A stretch of DNA of 64,000 bases. Source: JANQOH01 sp965214495. Its GTDB lineage: Bacteria; Pseudomonadota; Alphaproteobacteria; UBA7887. The notes under the pieces were generated by a model. The model was not told the DNA's origin and did no database searches. It was given only the letters and a program-made list of their open reading frames with translations. The translations under genes and the position numbers were made by a program. Positions within the stretch are counted from its first letter, which is position 1, and each line of letters starts with the position of its first letter. This document shows positions 25,979 to 34,931 of the stretch, piece after piece. Where the stretch lies: NCBI GenBank assembly GCA_965214495.1, contig OZ243958.1:496001-560000 (forward strand). Reading direction: 5' to 3'.

Positions 25979-26084
25979 CCGGCGACCGTCTGGCGATCGC
26001 CTCCTGTTCGTCCGAACCGCCGAATCGATTAAGCGTCGCCGCGAAGAACGAAGGCCCCCATGCCCAGGGGCGCGGCCGGACCGC

Positions 26085-27020
26085 TTAGCTTCCCGGTCCT
26101 TCCTCCCGATTACGGCGGAAACAGGTTTCGCGAACGGCGAAGTAATCTGCGGCTTCGATGCCCAGACCGTCACGCTTCATGCGCCGATAGTCCTTGCCGA
26201 GGGAGACCGCGCGCACCTCCTTGCCGCCTGCCGGCCGATGCCCGACGGCGTGGCGAGGCGCGGGGCCTTCCACCACCGTATTGGCGAGACGACCCAGCCC
26301 GTCTATTTCCACCTCGACGAGGTCGCCGGCCGCCATCGGCCGCGAGTGCCACGGCGTGCCGGTGAGCACGACGTCTCCGGGGAGCAGCGTAATGTGACGG
26401 CTGATATCGGCGAGCAGATAATCGATCCCCCAGACCATCTCGCTCACCGATCCCTCCTGCACCGGATCGCCGTTCAGAAACGTGCGCACGGTCGCGCGGC
26501 GCACGTCCTCTCCCGCCACGATGCCGGGGCCGATGGGGCAGAAGCCGTCCATTCCCTTCACCCGCAGCATCGAGCCGGCATCGGTGCCGCGAAAGTCGTG
26601 AGCGCCGATATCGTTCGCCGGCGCGAAACCCGCGATCGCGTCCCACACCCGGTCCGGGTGCACGTTCTTCATGGGCTGGCCTACGATGGCGGCGATCTCG
26701 CCTTCGTAGTTGACCCAGTGGCAATCGGCGGGGCGCACCACCGCGCCGCGATGGGCGTTGAGCGCGCTCACCGGTTTGGAAAAATAGGTCGGCGTTTCGC
26801 CCTCCAGATCGCGATCGAACTCGACCGCGCGCGACCGGAAGTTCAGATGTACGCAGAGGATCTTCGTTGGAACGCAGGGCGGCAGATAGACCGCGTCGCG
26901 TTCGGGGATGCGCCGGCCGTCCGGCAATACGAGTGCCTCGCCGTCCGGCTCGCACCACACCGGCACACCCTGCGCCAGGATGCATCGGCGCTCCCGCCGC
27001 GGCCCGTCGAGAACGCCCAT
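26085..27020 (-). CDS. Fumarylacetoacetate hydrolase-family protein (HpaG/FAHD1-like)
   Basis: A 311-residue protein with a C-terminal FAH domain. The divalent-metal site is formed by the E-x-E of VNYEGEIAAIVG with a downstream Asp (ANDIGAHDF), followed by KGMDGFCPIGP and LLPGDVVLTGTP, all standard in the family. An N-terminal extension of about 50 residues is normal for HpaG and YcgM relatives. It probably hydrolyses, isomerises or decarboxylates a ring-cleavage product. The HpaB-like monooxygenase gene lies upstream on the same strand with a 210-bp gap, supporting a role in aromatic catabolism. Confidence 0.85.
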   Translation of the reverse strand: MGVLDGPRRERRCILAQGVPVWCEPDGEALVLPDGRRIPERDAVYLPPCVPTKILCVHLNFRSRAVEFDRDLEGETPTYFSKPVSALNAHRGAVVRPADCHWVNYEGEIAAIVGQPMKNVHPDRVWDAIAGFAPANDIGAHDFRGTDAGSMLRVKGMDGFCPIGPGIVAGEDVRRATVRTFLNGDPVQEGSVSEMVWGIDYLLADISRHITLLPGDVVLTGTPWHSRPMAAGDLVEVEIDGLGRLANTVVEGPAPRHAVGHRPAGGKEVRAVSLGKDYRRMKRDGLGIEAADYFAVRETCFRRNREEGPGS

Positions 27021-27232
27021 TACGGGCCCCGGAACCGGTCGGGCGCCGCCGGGTGCGTCGGCGACGGCGACCGAGCGGACGCAACCCCGCTCCGCCGCGA
27101 CCGGGTGGGGCGCATCGATCCTTTCGATATCGTCACTTTCGACCCTCCATCGCTTGTAGATCGAATATCACGGGCACCCGGCCGGCGGCATCGGTAGGAG
27201 TGATCGTCGCTCCCCGGTAGCCCGACATCGCG

Positions 27233-28687
27233 CTACGTCGAAGCGTCCTGCGCCGCCCAGAAGGCGGGTATCGCCCCCCATTCGCGCTCCTTACGAGCGG
27301 CCATATGGGCGAGCGTATAAGTGCGCGCGGACGAGGCGAGATAGAAACGCTCGTAGAGTTCGCCGCGCGCGCCGAGCGCCGATCCGCAAAAATCCCATGC
27401 CGTTCGGAACAGGCGGCTTCGTTCTTCCGCGTCGCCGCGTTCGGCGCCCGGCAGATAACGCTTGAGCCAGGGTCCGAGATCGGGATGTTCGAGCCCGGCC
27501 TTCGCCGGCGTCGCCAACAGATTGTGCGACCCGATCTGCATGATGATCTCGTTCACCCGGGGCATCCATCGCGGCAGCGTCGGGCGCAACGCCCGGAACG
27601 GCGCTTCGTCGCAGAACCAGGTGCCGTCGCCATAGTCGCGGGCGTCGGCCTCGGCGGCCCGGACAGCGGCGCGGGTGAGTTCCGCATAGCTCCAGATCTC
27701 GCCCAGCTTCCGCGTCACTTCGGGCCGCCGGCTCTGGCCGGTGATGTCGGCCATGCGGCAGCATAGTTCGTAGGCGAATTCGAGCTTGACCATCGCCCGG
27801 ATGCACGTCTGCTGCATGATGTTGCCGATCCAGCCGCGCGCCATCACCGCGTTGTAGGTCGCCGGGTCGCCGTCCAGGAACACGCGATCCTCCGGTACCG
27901 CCACGTCATCGAACACGACGAAGGCGTCCTGTTCGTCGAAGCGCGACGAGAACGGCTTGTCGAAAGGTTCGTCCGCGGTGCCGTAATGGTCGCGGCAGAC
28001 GATCTTGAGGCCCGGGGTCGAGAGCGGAACCGAGAACGCCAGCGCGACATCGTCGCCGTCGCCGGGAATCGGCTGACCCGGATATACCGCGAGTTCGTCG
28101 GCGAACGGGCCGAGAGTGGCGAGAACCCGCGCGCCGCGCACCACGATCCCCGCTGCGGTCTCGCCCACCTTCCTCAGCGCCACTTCGCGATTGACGCCCT
28201 CGTAAGGGGCGATCCGTCCGTCGATGGCGGGATGAATGATCGTGTGGGTGAGGGCGAGATCCTTCTCGGCGATGTGGCGCTGAAAGGCGGCGAGGTTCTC
28301 CGCGCCCCGTTCGTTGCCGTTCGCCGACCAGAGGCCCGGTTGTCCGGCGAATCCGGCGAAGGTGACGTTCACATAGTCCGGCGTGCGCCCGAGCGTTCCG
28401 ACGCTGTAGCGCGCCAGCCGTTCGAGACCGACATGGCGCCGGCGGAGGTCTTCGGGGCAGCGCGGGATGAGGTGGCTGATCCCGGTCGGCCCGCATGACT
28501 CCGGGCCGGCAAAAAGACATTCGTCGGCGTGGCGATGCTGCCAGTCGAAGAACCCGGCGACGCCGCGAACCGAGCCGGCGAACGCCGGGTGTGCGGTAAC
28601 GTCGCGCACGCGCTCGCCGCCGATCCAGACCTCTCTGTCCGCGCCGCGCAGGCCGTTGCGATACTCGATCCCGGTTCTTGCCGCCAC
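27233..28687 (-). CDS. 4-hydroxyphenylacetate 3-monooxygenase-type flavin hydroxylase (HpaB family)
   Basis: A 484-residue two-component flavin-dependent hydroxylase subunit with the acyl-CoA dehydrogenase-like fold of HpaB. Landmarks are TGIEYRNGLR near the start, the EKDLALTHTIIHPAIDG segment, and the FADH2-binding QTCIRAMVKLEFAYEL helix. It uses FADH2 from a separate HpaC-type reductase, which is not adjacent. I chose GTG 28687 because the HpaB N-terminus begins there (VAARTGIEYRN); the frame upstream is Arg-rich shadow. Substrate in this organism may be a phenol other than 4-hydroxyphenylacetate; neighbours are an FAH-family hydrolase and an MFS transporter. Confidence 0.85.
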   Translation of the reverse strand: MAARTGIEYRNGLRGADREVWIGGERVRDVTAHPAFAGSVRGVAGFFDWQHRHADECLFAGPESCGPTGISHLIPRCPEDLRRRHVGLERLARYSVGTLGRTPDYVNVTFAGFAGQPGLWSANGNERGAENLAAFQRHIAEKDLALTHTIIHPAIDGRIAPYEGVNREVALRKVGETAAGIVVRGARVLATLGPFADELAVYPGQPIPGDGDDVALAFSVPLSTPGLKIVCRDHYGTADEPFDKPFSSRFDEQDAFVVFDDVAVPEDRVFLDGDPATYNAVMARGWIGNIMQQTCIRAMVKLEFAYELCCRMADITGQSRRPEVTRKLGEIWSYAELTRAAVRAAEADARDYGDGTWFCDEAPFRALRPTLPRWMPRVNEIIMQIGSHNLLATPAKAGLEHPDLGPWLKRYLPGAERGDAEERSRLFRTAWDFCGSALGARGELYERFYLASSARTYTLAHMAARKEREWGAIPAFWAAQDAST

Positions 28688-28847
28688 TGCCGATCCGTTT
28701 CGCTTCGCCAACCGCCTGATGCACGACTTCGAGACCCATGTCCACCGGCCGCCTCGGGATGATCGGGGCCGGCTTCGGGGCATCGTTCTACGCCGGGGCG
28801 GCGCCGGGTGCGAAACCGCAACCGCGCACCGCCTCGCACACGCGCCA

Positions 28848-30113
28848 CTATCCGGCGCGGCGGTCGTCGATGCGGCGGGTGAACGCATAGACGATTGCCG
28901 ACAGCGCGATCAGGATGGCGAGGAAGTTGAACAGCGCCGCATAGGCTTCCGGCGGATGCGCGTCGCCGACTTTCGGATACGCGCCGACGATCCAGCCGCT
29001 GATTGCCTGTATCAGCCCGGAACCGCCGAAGTTGAACAGGTTGGCGGTGGTGAGCGCGCGCCCGACCAGATGATCGGGGAACAACGCCCGGATGTGGCTG
29101 AGCATCAACGCTGCGTAACCGCCGAGCGCGCCGAGCGCGCAGACCGCCATCGCGATCGGCGCCGTGCCGTCGACCACCCCCGCCCCCATCGCCGCATAGA
29201 TCGCGGAGGTGACCGCAGCACCGGCGAGCACGACGGTCCGGTTGGCGCCGACGCGCGAGCCGAGCCATCCATAGACGAGCGATCCGAGCATCAGCGAGAT
29301 CGCCATCGCCATCATCACGTCGGCCGCACCGACCGAATCGAGGCCGTGGACCTGGCTCAGATATGGCGCGCCCCACAGTGCGAGGAGCGCCATGATCGCG
29401 CTGTAGGCGCATGAGTTCAGCGGCAACAACAGATGGAGTTGCCGGTTGCGCAGCACCGTGCCGACGCCCCGGATGGTCTCGCCGAGGGTCTCGCCGCGAC
29501 TGTCGCGCGCCGGAGCGCCGGGCGGCGCGTCGTGCAGGAACGCGAAAGTGAGCACCGCCGCCAGCACCGTGACGCCGGCCGCGAAGACGAACGCACCGCG
29601 CCATCCAAGCCATTCGGCGCCGAGCGCCAGCGGCGTGGTTGACATCAGATTGCCGATGCCGCCCACCGCGAGGATGAACCCCGCCATCGTCGAGAAGCGC
29701 CGCGGCGCGAACCAGCGCGAGAACACCACCAGCGAGCTCATCAGGCCGGCAGCGCAGCCGAAGCCGATCAGGCCGCGGCCAACCATGAGCACGCCGAACC
29801 GGTCGGCTGCCGCGAATACCAGCGCCCCGGACGCTGCGACCAACAACATGCAGGCGTTGACCTTGCGCGGGCCGTAACGGTCGAGCGCGATCCCCAACGG
29901 GATCTGCGCCGCCGCGAATACGAGGAAGTAGGTTCCGCCCAACGCGCCGAGCGCTTCGGCCGACAGCGCCATCGCCCGCGTCAGTTCATCCCCGATCACC
30001 CCGATCGAGGTGCGGTAGAACATGCTCAGCACGTAGCCGAAGCACAGAATCGCGACGACGACCGCGACCCGGCGCCGACGCGCCGCGGCGGGAGGCGAGG
30101 GCGTATCGGTCAT
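28848..30113 (-). CDS. MFS transporter
   Basis: A 421-residue major facilitator protein with twelve predicted membrane helices. The loop 2-3 signature is PLGIALDRYGPRKVN (G-x-x-x-D-R-x-G-R/P-R) and the first helix reads ILCFGYVLSMFYRTSIGVIG. Highest resemblance by eye is to organic-acid/anion permeases of the NarK and ACS type. Same strand and 160 bp upstream of the HpaB-like gene, so it may import the aromatic substrate (inference). Confidence 0.85.
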   Translation of the reverse strand: MTDTPSPPAAARRRRVAVVVAILCFGYVLSMFYRTSIGVIGDELTRAMALSAEALGALGGTYFLVFAAAQIPLGIALDRYGPRKVNACMLLVAASGALVFAAADRFGVLMVGRGLIGFGCAAGLMSSLVVFSRWFAPRRFSTMAGFILAVGGIGNLMSTTPLALGAEWLGWRGAFVFAAGVTVLAAVLTFAFLHDAPPGAPARDSRGETLGETIRGVGTVLRNRQLHLLLPLNSCAYSAIMALLALWGAPYLSQVHGLDSVGAADVMMAMAISLMLGSLVYGWLGSRVGANRTVVLAGAAVTSAIYAAMGAGVVDGTAPIAMAVCALGALGGYAALMLSHIRALFPDHLVGRALTTANLFNFGGSGLIQAISGWIVGAYPKVGDAHPPEAYAALFNFLAILIALSAIVYAFTRRIDDRRAG

Positions 30114-30155
30114 CGTTCGGGGCCCCCGGCCCTGCAGCCGCGCCCGCGAGTCCGT

Positions 30156-31001
30156 TCAGGCGGACAGGCGGTCGAGTTCTTCGAGCGATGGCGCGAACCA
30201 GAGCGCGCCGCTCACCGGTTTGGAGAACGCCGTCAGCCGATCGCGCACGCCGTCGGCGGTCGCGCCGAACATGCGCCGCAGCAGAAACTCCAGCCGTGAC
30301 GCCTCGCACGAGAAGGCGAGGAAATACAGGCCGTGCTCCGCCGCGCCGCCCCAGGGAAAGCTGCGTCGGTAAATCTTCTGCGCCACGCCGCCGCATACGG
30401 CGTCGGTGCGGCTGACGTGCGAGTCGGCCGGCATGGCGTCGCCGGTCAACTCCACGCTGTCGGCTTTGGTCCGCCCGATCGTCCGCTCCTGTTCGACGAC
30501 CGGCAGGGCGTGGAACGCATCGAGATCGTGCCGCCATTTCTGGGTCAGCACGTGGCTGCCGCCGGCGCCGGGGAGCCCTGCCGGTACCAGGGCGGCTTCG
30601 ACGGCCCGTTCACCCTGCGGGTTGGCCGTGCCATCGACGAAGCCGGTGAGATCGCGCGAATCGCGATAGACGAAACCGGCGACCTCGAGCGCGCACCCAC
30701 CGCCGAGCACGCCCGCCGCGGCGCGCGCGACGTCGAAATGCTCGTCGCGTCGGGCGCCTTGCAGCCACACGAGAAGGTCGCGCGGAGTGCGCGCGACTCC
30801 CTTGATTTCCGCCAGATCGGCGACCGCCGCTTCCCCGCCGAGTCGTCGATAAGCGCCCGGTCCGAGCGCCAGCACATGATCGCCTGAAAGCGTGCCGCGC
30901 ACCGCTGCGAGCGCCGCTGCGTCGAGCGCCGGCGCGCGAAACTCAAGCGCCAATTGATGCGCCGCCGCGGCGGCGAATATCCCCGATTGCGGCGTGTTCA
31001 T
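30156..31001 (-). CDS. Dyp-type peroxidase
   Basis: A 281-residue haem peroxidase. The distal catalytic motif GxxDG is present as GFVDGTANP near residue 135, and the proximal His ligand is in ADSHVSRTD about 70 residues later. Length fits the shorter (class B/primitive) DyP group, which oxidises dyes, lignin-like phenolics and sometimes travels with encapsulins; no encapsulin gene is seen. ATG 31001 (MNTPQSGIFAA) follows GGGAGAG. A partial second copy of its 5' end lies at 33648-33809. Confidence 0.88.
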   Translation of the reverse strand: MNTPQSGIFAAAAAHQLALEFRAPALDAAALAAVRGTLSGDHVLALGPGAYRRLGGEAAVADLAEIKGVARTPRDLLVWLQGARRDEHFDVARAAAGVLGGGCALEVAGFVYRDSRDLTGFVDGTANPQGERAVEAALVPAGLPGAGGSHVLTQKWRHDLDAFHALPVVEQERTIGRTKADSVELTGDAMPADSHVSRTDAVCGGVAQKIYRRSFPWGGAAEHGLYFLAFSCEASRLEFLLRRMFGATADGVRDRLTAFSKPVSGALWFAPSLEELDRLSA

Positions 31002-31164
31002 ACGGATTTCTCTCCCTTCATCCTCGATCATAATATTCCGCTTCTGAAAGTCATATGATTGCTGCATCCCGCCAGGCAATGCGCGGGGGTTGGTTTACAT
31101 CGTGACCGATCGGCCCAACGTCCGCCCCAAGCCGAAGAAGCGTATATGGATGCCTGGAACAAGC

Positions 31165-32340
31165 CCACTGCTGTCCGGTTCACCGTGAAGCCGATTGTAT
31201 GGCGGTTTGATTGGAGCATTTTGGGGGTGGGTGATGGGGGCCGATGAGTCGGTCGATGCTCTTTCGATGCATGAGATTGGCGCGCATGAGGCGGGCGAAA
31301 GCGAGCGGGGATTTGACGACGTTCTGAGTGGCTTGGGCGAGGTGGAGCAGCAGATAAGCGATCAGGGCGACGGCGATCTGGATGCGCACGGCGTTCTCGC
31401 TGACGCCCAGGAAGTGGCGGATGCTCGGGGTCTGTTTGACCCATCGAAAGAACAACTCGATGGCCCGGCGCCGCTTGTAGAGATCGGTGATTTCCCGGGC
31501 TGGGGTATCAAGGTCGTTGGAGAGGATGCGCAGTGTCTTGCCGGTGTCAATCCTGACCCGAACCTCGCGCACCGGGTCGGAGAACGGGTTCTTGCGGTTC
31601 CGCGCTTGGTGTTGCGGCAACAGGCCGATGCGGTCCGACAGAATGTCGTCGTCTTCGGGAACATCGAGTTCGGCGCTCACCGTCAACGGCGTATTGGCCT
31701 TAGAAGCGGGTGACCATGCCGCAGCCCGTGGCATCGAGCTTGACCCACCAGGCGTCATCGTAGTAGCCGAGGCCGAAGACCCAGGTGGCGCCGGCCTCGA
31801 CCGGTATCTCGTGCGCCGCCGTGATGTCGCAGACCTTGGTCGCTGTGACCGACGCATAGAGCGGTTGCTGGGCGTCGGCATCGTCGATCACAGGGAGCTT
31901 GGTGTCGCAGGCCCTGGCCGAAAAATAGGCCCATTCCGATCCCGCCCGCTCAGGTGAAGGCTTGTCGCACCGATCAGCCAGGTCGCCTCGCCGATCTTGC
32001 GGTGTAAACCCTGCCCGGCGCCGGCAAACAGCGCGGGCGGGCGTTTGGCATTGACGTCGGCCAGTATCGAACGCTGCACGGTGCGACTGCCCACGTGATG
32101 GAGGCGAGTTCTGGGGCTGTGCAGGCTGCCAACGGTCTCGCGCAGGCTCGTCACCCCGGAGAACCGGCCGTAAAGCAGCGCAATTAGCTGCTTCCTGGTG
32201 CGCAGGCGCCGCACCAGGCACACCGCCCATATGCCTCGACCTGCCGCTCGAACGCTGCCCATGGAACATGCTTCAACAAGTCTCAGAAAACACCATTGCA
32301 GTGCTGCATGGCATCGATCCTCTGCCGTATCCAAAGGGGA
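31165..32340 (-). pseudogene. IS4-family element, decayed copy 1 (transposase frameshifted, left end lost)
   Basis: Same element as copy 2 at 34932-36203 but in the opposite orientation. The transposase runs from ATG 32309 toward 31185 and shows conserved blocks (RTRKQLIALLYGRFSG; GEATWLIGATSLHLSG; NPFSDPVREVRVRIDTGKTL; YKRRRAIELFFRWVKQT) in different frames, with at least three frameshifts; one is an extra T that makes TAA in place of the Lys codon in TRFKANTPL (about 31705). The right inverted repeat CCACTGCTGTCCGGTT is at 31165-31180. Homology to copy 2 stops at about 32340, so the left end and its repeat are missing. Not functional. Confidence 0.8.
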
Positions 32341-32387
32341 TTACATACACAGGTTGACTCCCTGCCCCCGCCCCGTCAAGCTCGCCC

Positions 32388-32519
32388 TGCAAATCACCAG
32401 TGCGTCCCGCTCAGTCGGGTCGCCCGCTGAATAGAACAGCCTCCTACCCGGCGTGGGTTTGGCCGCCCTCGCCCGGCGAATAGGCGGGGTCCCTCGCGCT
32501 TTCGCGCTGGTGATTTGCA
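32388..32519. repeat. Inverted repeat pair, about 132 bp apart end to end
   Basis: TGCAAATCACCAGTGCG (32388-32404) is matched in inverse by CGCGCTGGTGATTTGCA (32503-32519), 16 of 17 bases. It lies in the gap between IS4 copy 1 and the outer-membrane gene and contains no gene. It could be a MITE or a large hairpin. Confidence 0.5.
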
Positions 32520-32565
32520 ACGGCCCGGCACCGGTCGGGTCGGTTCGCAACACCGGAGGACTCCG

Positions 32566-33167
32566 ATGAATACACGATGGATCGCCGTCGCTTGCACGAC
32601 GGTAATTGCTGCGCTCGCGAGCACGCTCACGCCAACGAGTTCGAGATTGGGCTTCAAGGCGGCTTCGCTCAATGGAAAGGCAAGTCGGGTGACAGCGACG
32701 AAGACGCGACCGGCGGTTCTTTCGGCGTTGTCGCTCGCTACACAGTTCCGGTCGACGACAATGGCATTTTTGTCGGTCTGCACTTGGCCGGCTCGGCAGA
32801 AACTGCCTCGCATAGCGATAGCGGGTCGATCGCAGACGAAGCCAGCATCAATTGGAGCGCCGACATTCTGGCCCGTATCGGGCATGACCTTGGCGGTGCA
32901 GTGATCTATGTTGCCGGCGGAATGGCGTTCGCGGGGGCCTCGATCGAGGCGTCCGCCGATAACGTCGAGATATTCAACGACTCCCAAGTTCACGTCGGTT
33001 GGAAGGTCGCGCTCGGCCTGGACGTTGCGATTGCTGAAAACTGGTCGTTCTTCACGCAGGCCGAGTATGGCGGCTACGGCGAGAAAGAGTACTCCGACCA
33101 AGGGCTTGTCAGCGATCTCGATCTGAACGCCATCACCGGGCGGGTGGGAGTGCTCTATCGGTTCTGA
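32566..33167 (+). pseudogene. Outer-membrane beta-barrel protein, frameshifted at the signal peptide junction
   Basis: ATG 32566 has an excellent ribosome-binding site (CGGAGGACT) and opens a signal peptide, MNTRWIAVACTTVIAALAS. The mature protein continues in another frame from about 32631 (NEFEIGLQGGFAQWKGKSGD) to a C-terminal TGRVGVLYRF, a barrel end with terminal Phe. Removing two bases near 32627 would restore ASAHA-NEF, a perfect signal peptidase site. The body (about 180 residues, eight-strand size, OmpA/OmpW-like) has no stop. So the gene is broken by one indel, or the indel is a sequence error. Confidence 0.7.
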
Positions 33168-33213
33168 GCGAATCGGAGACGCCTCATGTGGTGCCTGTTC
33201 GCCCTGGGGCGTC

Positions 33214-33648
33214 TCATCGTTCTGGCGCTGGCAATACCGCCAGTGCTCGGTTCAAAGGCTCTATCGCGTCCGCATCGCGCTCCTCGAAATACTTCCGTGC
33301 ACGGCCGTCCCTGAGCCAAGCGTCGAGTTGCTCGTCGAAGGCCGTCATGAGATCGTTCGAGTAGAGTCGGGCCTGGACGCTGGACGGTCGGGCGATGATC
33401 GAGGAAACGATGCTCGTAGGTAGGAAAGCTGTTCGGGTCGTACCCTGGATCCCGAAGCCACTTCGAGAACATTTCCCCAGCTCGATGTCCGGCATGAGCT
33501 TACTCGGCATGATGTAGCCCTGATTTCCCCGGGGGCGGCAGAAGCCTCAAGAACATCTGGTTCAGCGTCGAGAAGCGGGTCGCCGGTATCTTCGGCTGGT
33601 TGATGATGTATCGGCGAACGTGATCGGGGATATTATGATTGGTTCGCA
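33214..33648 (-). pseudogene. Degenerate gene remnant (C-terminal part, frameshifted)
   Basis: Three frames in series give a continuous-looking protein tail: IPDHVRRYIINQPKIPATRF (frame 1, near 33640), then QGYIMPSKLMPDIELG and MFSKWLRDPGYDPNSFPTYE (frames 2 and 3), then ARLYSNDLMTAFDEQLDAWL and a stop at 33214 after AVLPAPER. At least two or three indels are needed. I do not recognise the family. Its 5' end is cut and joined to a DyP gene fragment. Confidence 0.5.
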
Positions 33649-33809
33649 GCCGGGCCGTCGATATGCGCCCGGTCCGAGCGCCGGCACGAGTCGTCCGAGG
33701 GGGCGCCCCACACCGCCGAGAGCGCCCCGGAATCCGGTGCCGGCGCACGAAATTCGAGCGCTAGTTGGAGCAGCGCTGTATCGATAAAAACCGGTTGCGG
33801 CGTATTCAT
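33648..33809 (-). pseudogene. Truncated second copy of the DyP peroxidase 5' end
   Basis: From ATG 33809 the reading is MNTPQPVFIDTALLQLALEF, then RAPAP; after a frameshift ALGPGAYRRPG. The intact DyP at 31001 reads MNTPQSGIFAAAAAHQLALE ... ALGPGAYRRLG. About 54 codons match, then homology stops and an unrelated remnant begins at about 33648. The upstream bases also share TCGATCATA. It is a duplicated or recombined fragment. Confidence 0.75.
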
Positions 33810-33899
33810 GCATCCCCTCGCTTATTGCTGTCGATCATAGCCGGCGGGGCGCTGGCGGGGCAGCCCTTCAACGCCTGAAAACAGAGTGGGTCGGGCGGT

Positions 33900-34877
33900 T
33901 CATTCCAGGCGGTAGTTGATCCGCACGTCGAATTCGACGGGGCTGGTTCCCATGCCCGGCGCGAAGCACGGGAAGGGCGCGGATCGCTGGATGGCGCGTC
34001 TCGCCGCATGCACCAGACGGCTGGCCGCCAGCGTATCGTCGAGAACCCGCACGGACAGGAGTTCTCCGCCCGCCGCGATGCGCAACCGCGCGGGCACCAC
34101 GCCTTCTTCTTCGAGCCGGATGGACTGCCGCGGATAGCTGCGCGCCGCAGCTCCGTTGAGCCGCTGATGCAGCTCGTTTCCGTAAATCCTGACCGCCTCC
34201 GTATCGCGCGCCGTCGAGGCGGGAAGGGCGGCCGCGCACGGCCGCGCGGCGGCCTGCGGCGACGATGGCGCGGCCAGTTGCGGCGCGGCGTCGTCGACCT
34301 CCCGGGGCAGTGGCTCCTCCTCCCCTTTCATCACCGCATCGGGGTCGATGCCGCAGGCGCGCAGAACCTTGCCCATCGCCGCCATGCTGCCCCGCAAAGA
34401 GAATTCCGCCCGGTGTCTGGTTCGTCCGTAGTCCCTCGCCTCAATCAGGAGTGTGGAGCCTCTCAACATGCCTCGAGTGAGAGCGTGTTCTTCAGCGTCC
34501 CACAATACGATGTTCTGGTTGCCGCTTGACCAGACGATGCTTCTCGCCTCGTTTTTGTCGATCCTGTATCGCCCACTGGAGTATTCACCAAAAATCGTAA
34601 ACCCACTTGTTCTGACGAATATGGCGAACCGTTTGTCCAACCCGCACTGGGCGAACACGTTAGTGAACCCGCGCGCGCCGCCTCTGGTGTTCGGAGCAAA
34701 GGCCCGATGCCAAATTTCGTCCGTGAATTCGTCAACTTGTTTCTCGTATGTCCAGTCGGCGTGCTGCGTTCTGTCAAGCAACCGGTCGGCGAAAGCCGGC
34801 GCCGACGCTCCTTGCAGGCACGCGGTACCGAGAAGAATGGCGGCCGTCATCCGCCAAGCTGCGTCAGTCGGCATCAT
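33900..34877 (-). CDS. Exported protein with TonB C-terminal-like domain
   Basis: A 325-residue protein with a signal peptide (MTAAILLGTACLQGASAPAF, cleavage near FA-DR), a central region of unknown fold (about residues 30-190, aromatic-rich with two Cys), and a C-terminal TonB_C-like domain: LHQRLNGAAARSYPRQSIRL, then GVVPARLRIAAGGELLSVRV and FDVRINYRL at the end. It lacks the membrane anchor and Pro-rich spacer of true TonB, so it is not an ordinary energy transducer. GAGGTGG lies before the paired ATGs at 34877 and 34874. It sits between the two decayed IS4 copies. Confidence 0.75.
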   Translation of the reverse strand: MMPTDAAWRMTAAILLGTACLQGASAPAFADRLLDRTQHADWTYEKQVDEFTDEIWHRAFAPNTRGGARGFTNVFAQCGLDKRFAIFVRTSGFTIFGEYSSGRYRIDKNEARSIVWSSGNQNIVLWDAEEHALTRGMLRGSTLLIEARDYGRTRHRAEFSLRGSMAAMGKVLRACGIDPDAVMKGEEEPLPREVDDAAPQLAAPSSPQAAARPCAAALPASTARDTEAVRIYGNELHQRLNGAAARSYPRQSIRLEEEGVVPARLRIAAGGELLSVRVLDDTLAASRLVHAARRAIQRSAPFPCFAPGMGTSPVEFDVRINYRLE

Positions 34878-34931
34878 CCACCTCGTCGATGAGGTTCAAG
34901 GATACAGAATAGCGCTGCACACCAACCATGA

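Noticed and set aside
22637..26173. Very long open frame antisense to dnaK and dnaJ
   Set aside because: It mirrors the codon structure of highly conserved chaperone genes in high-GC DNA and has no family-like sequence.
28738..28887. Small plus-strand frame with a Rossmann-like GMIGAGFGASFYAG
   Set aside because: Only 49 codons, overlaps the end of the MFS gene, and has no ribosome-binding site.
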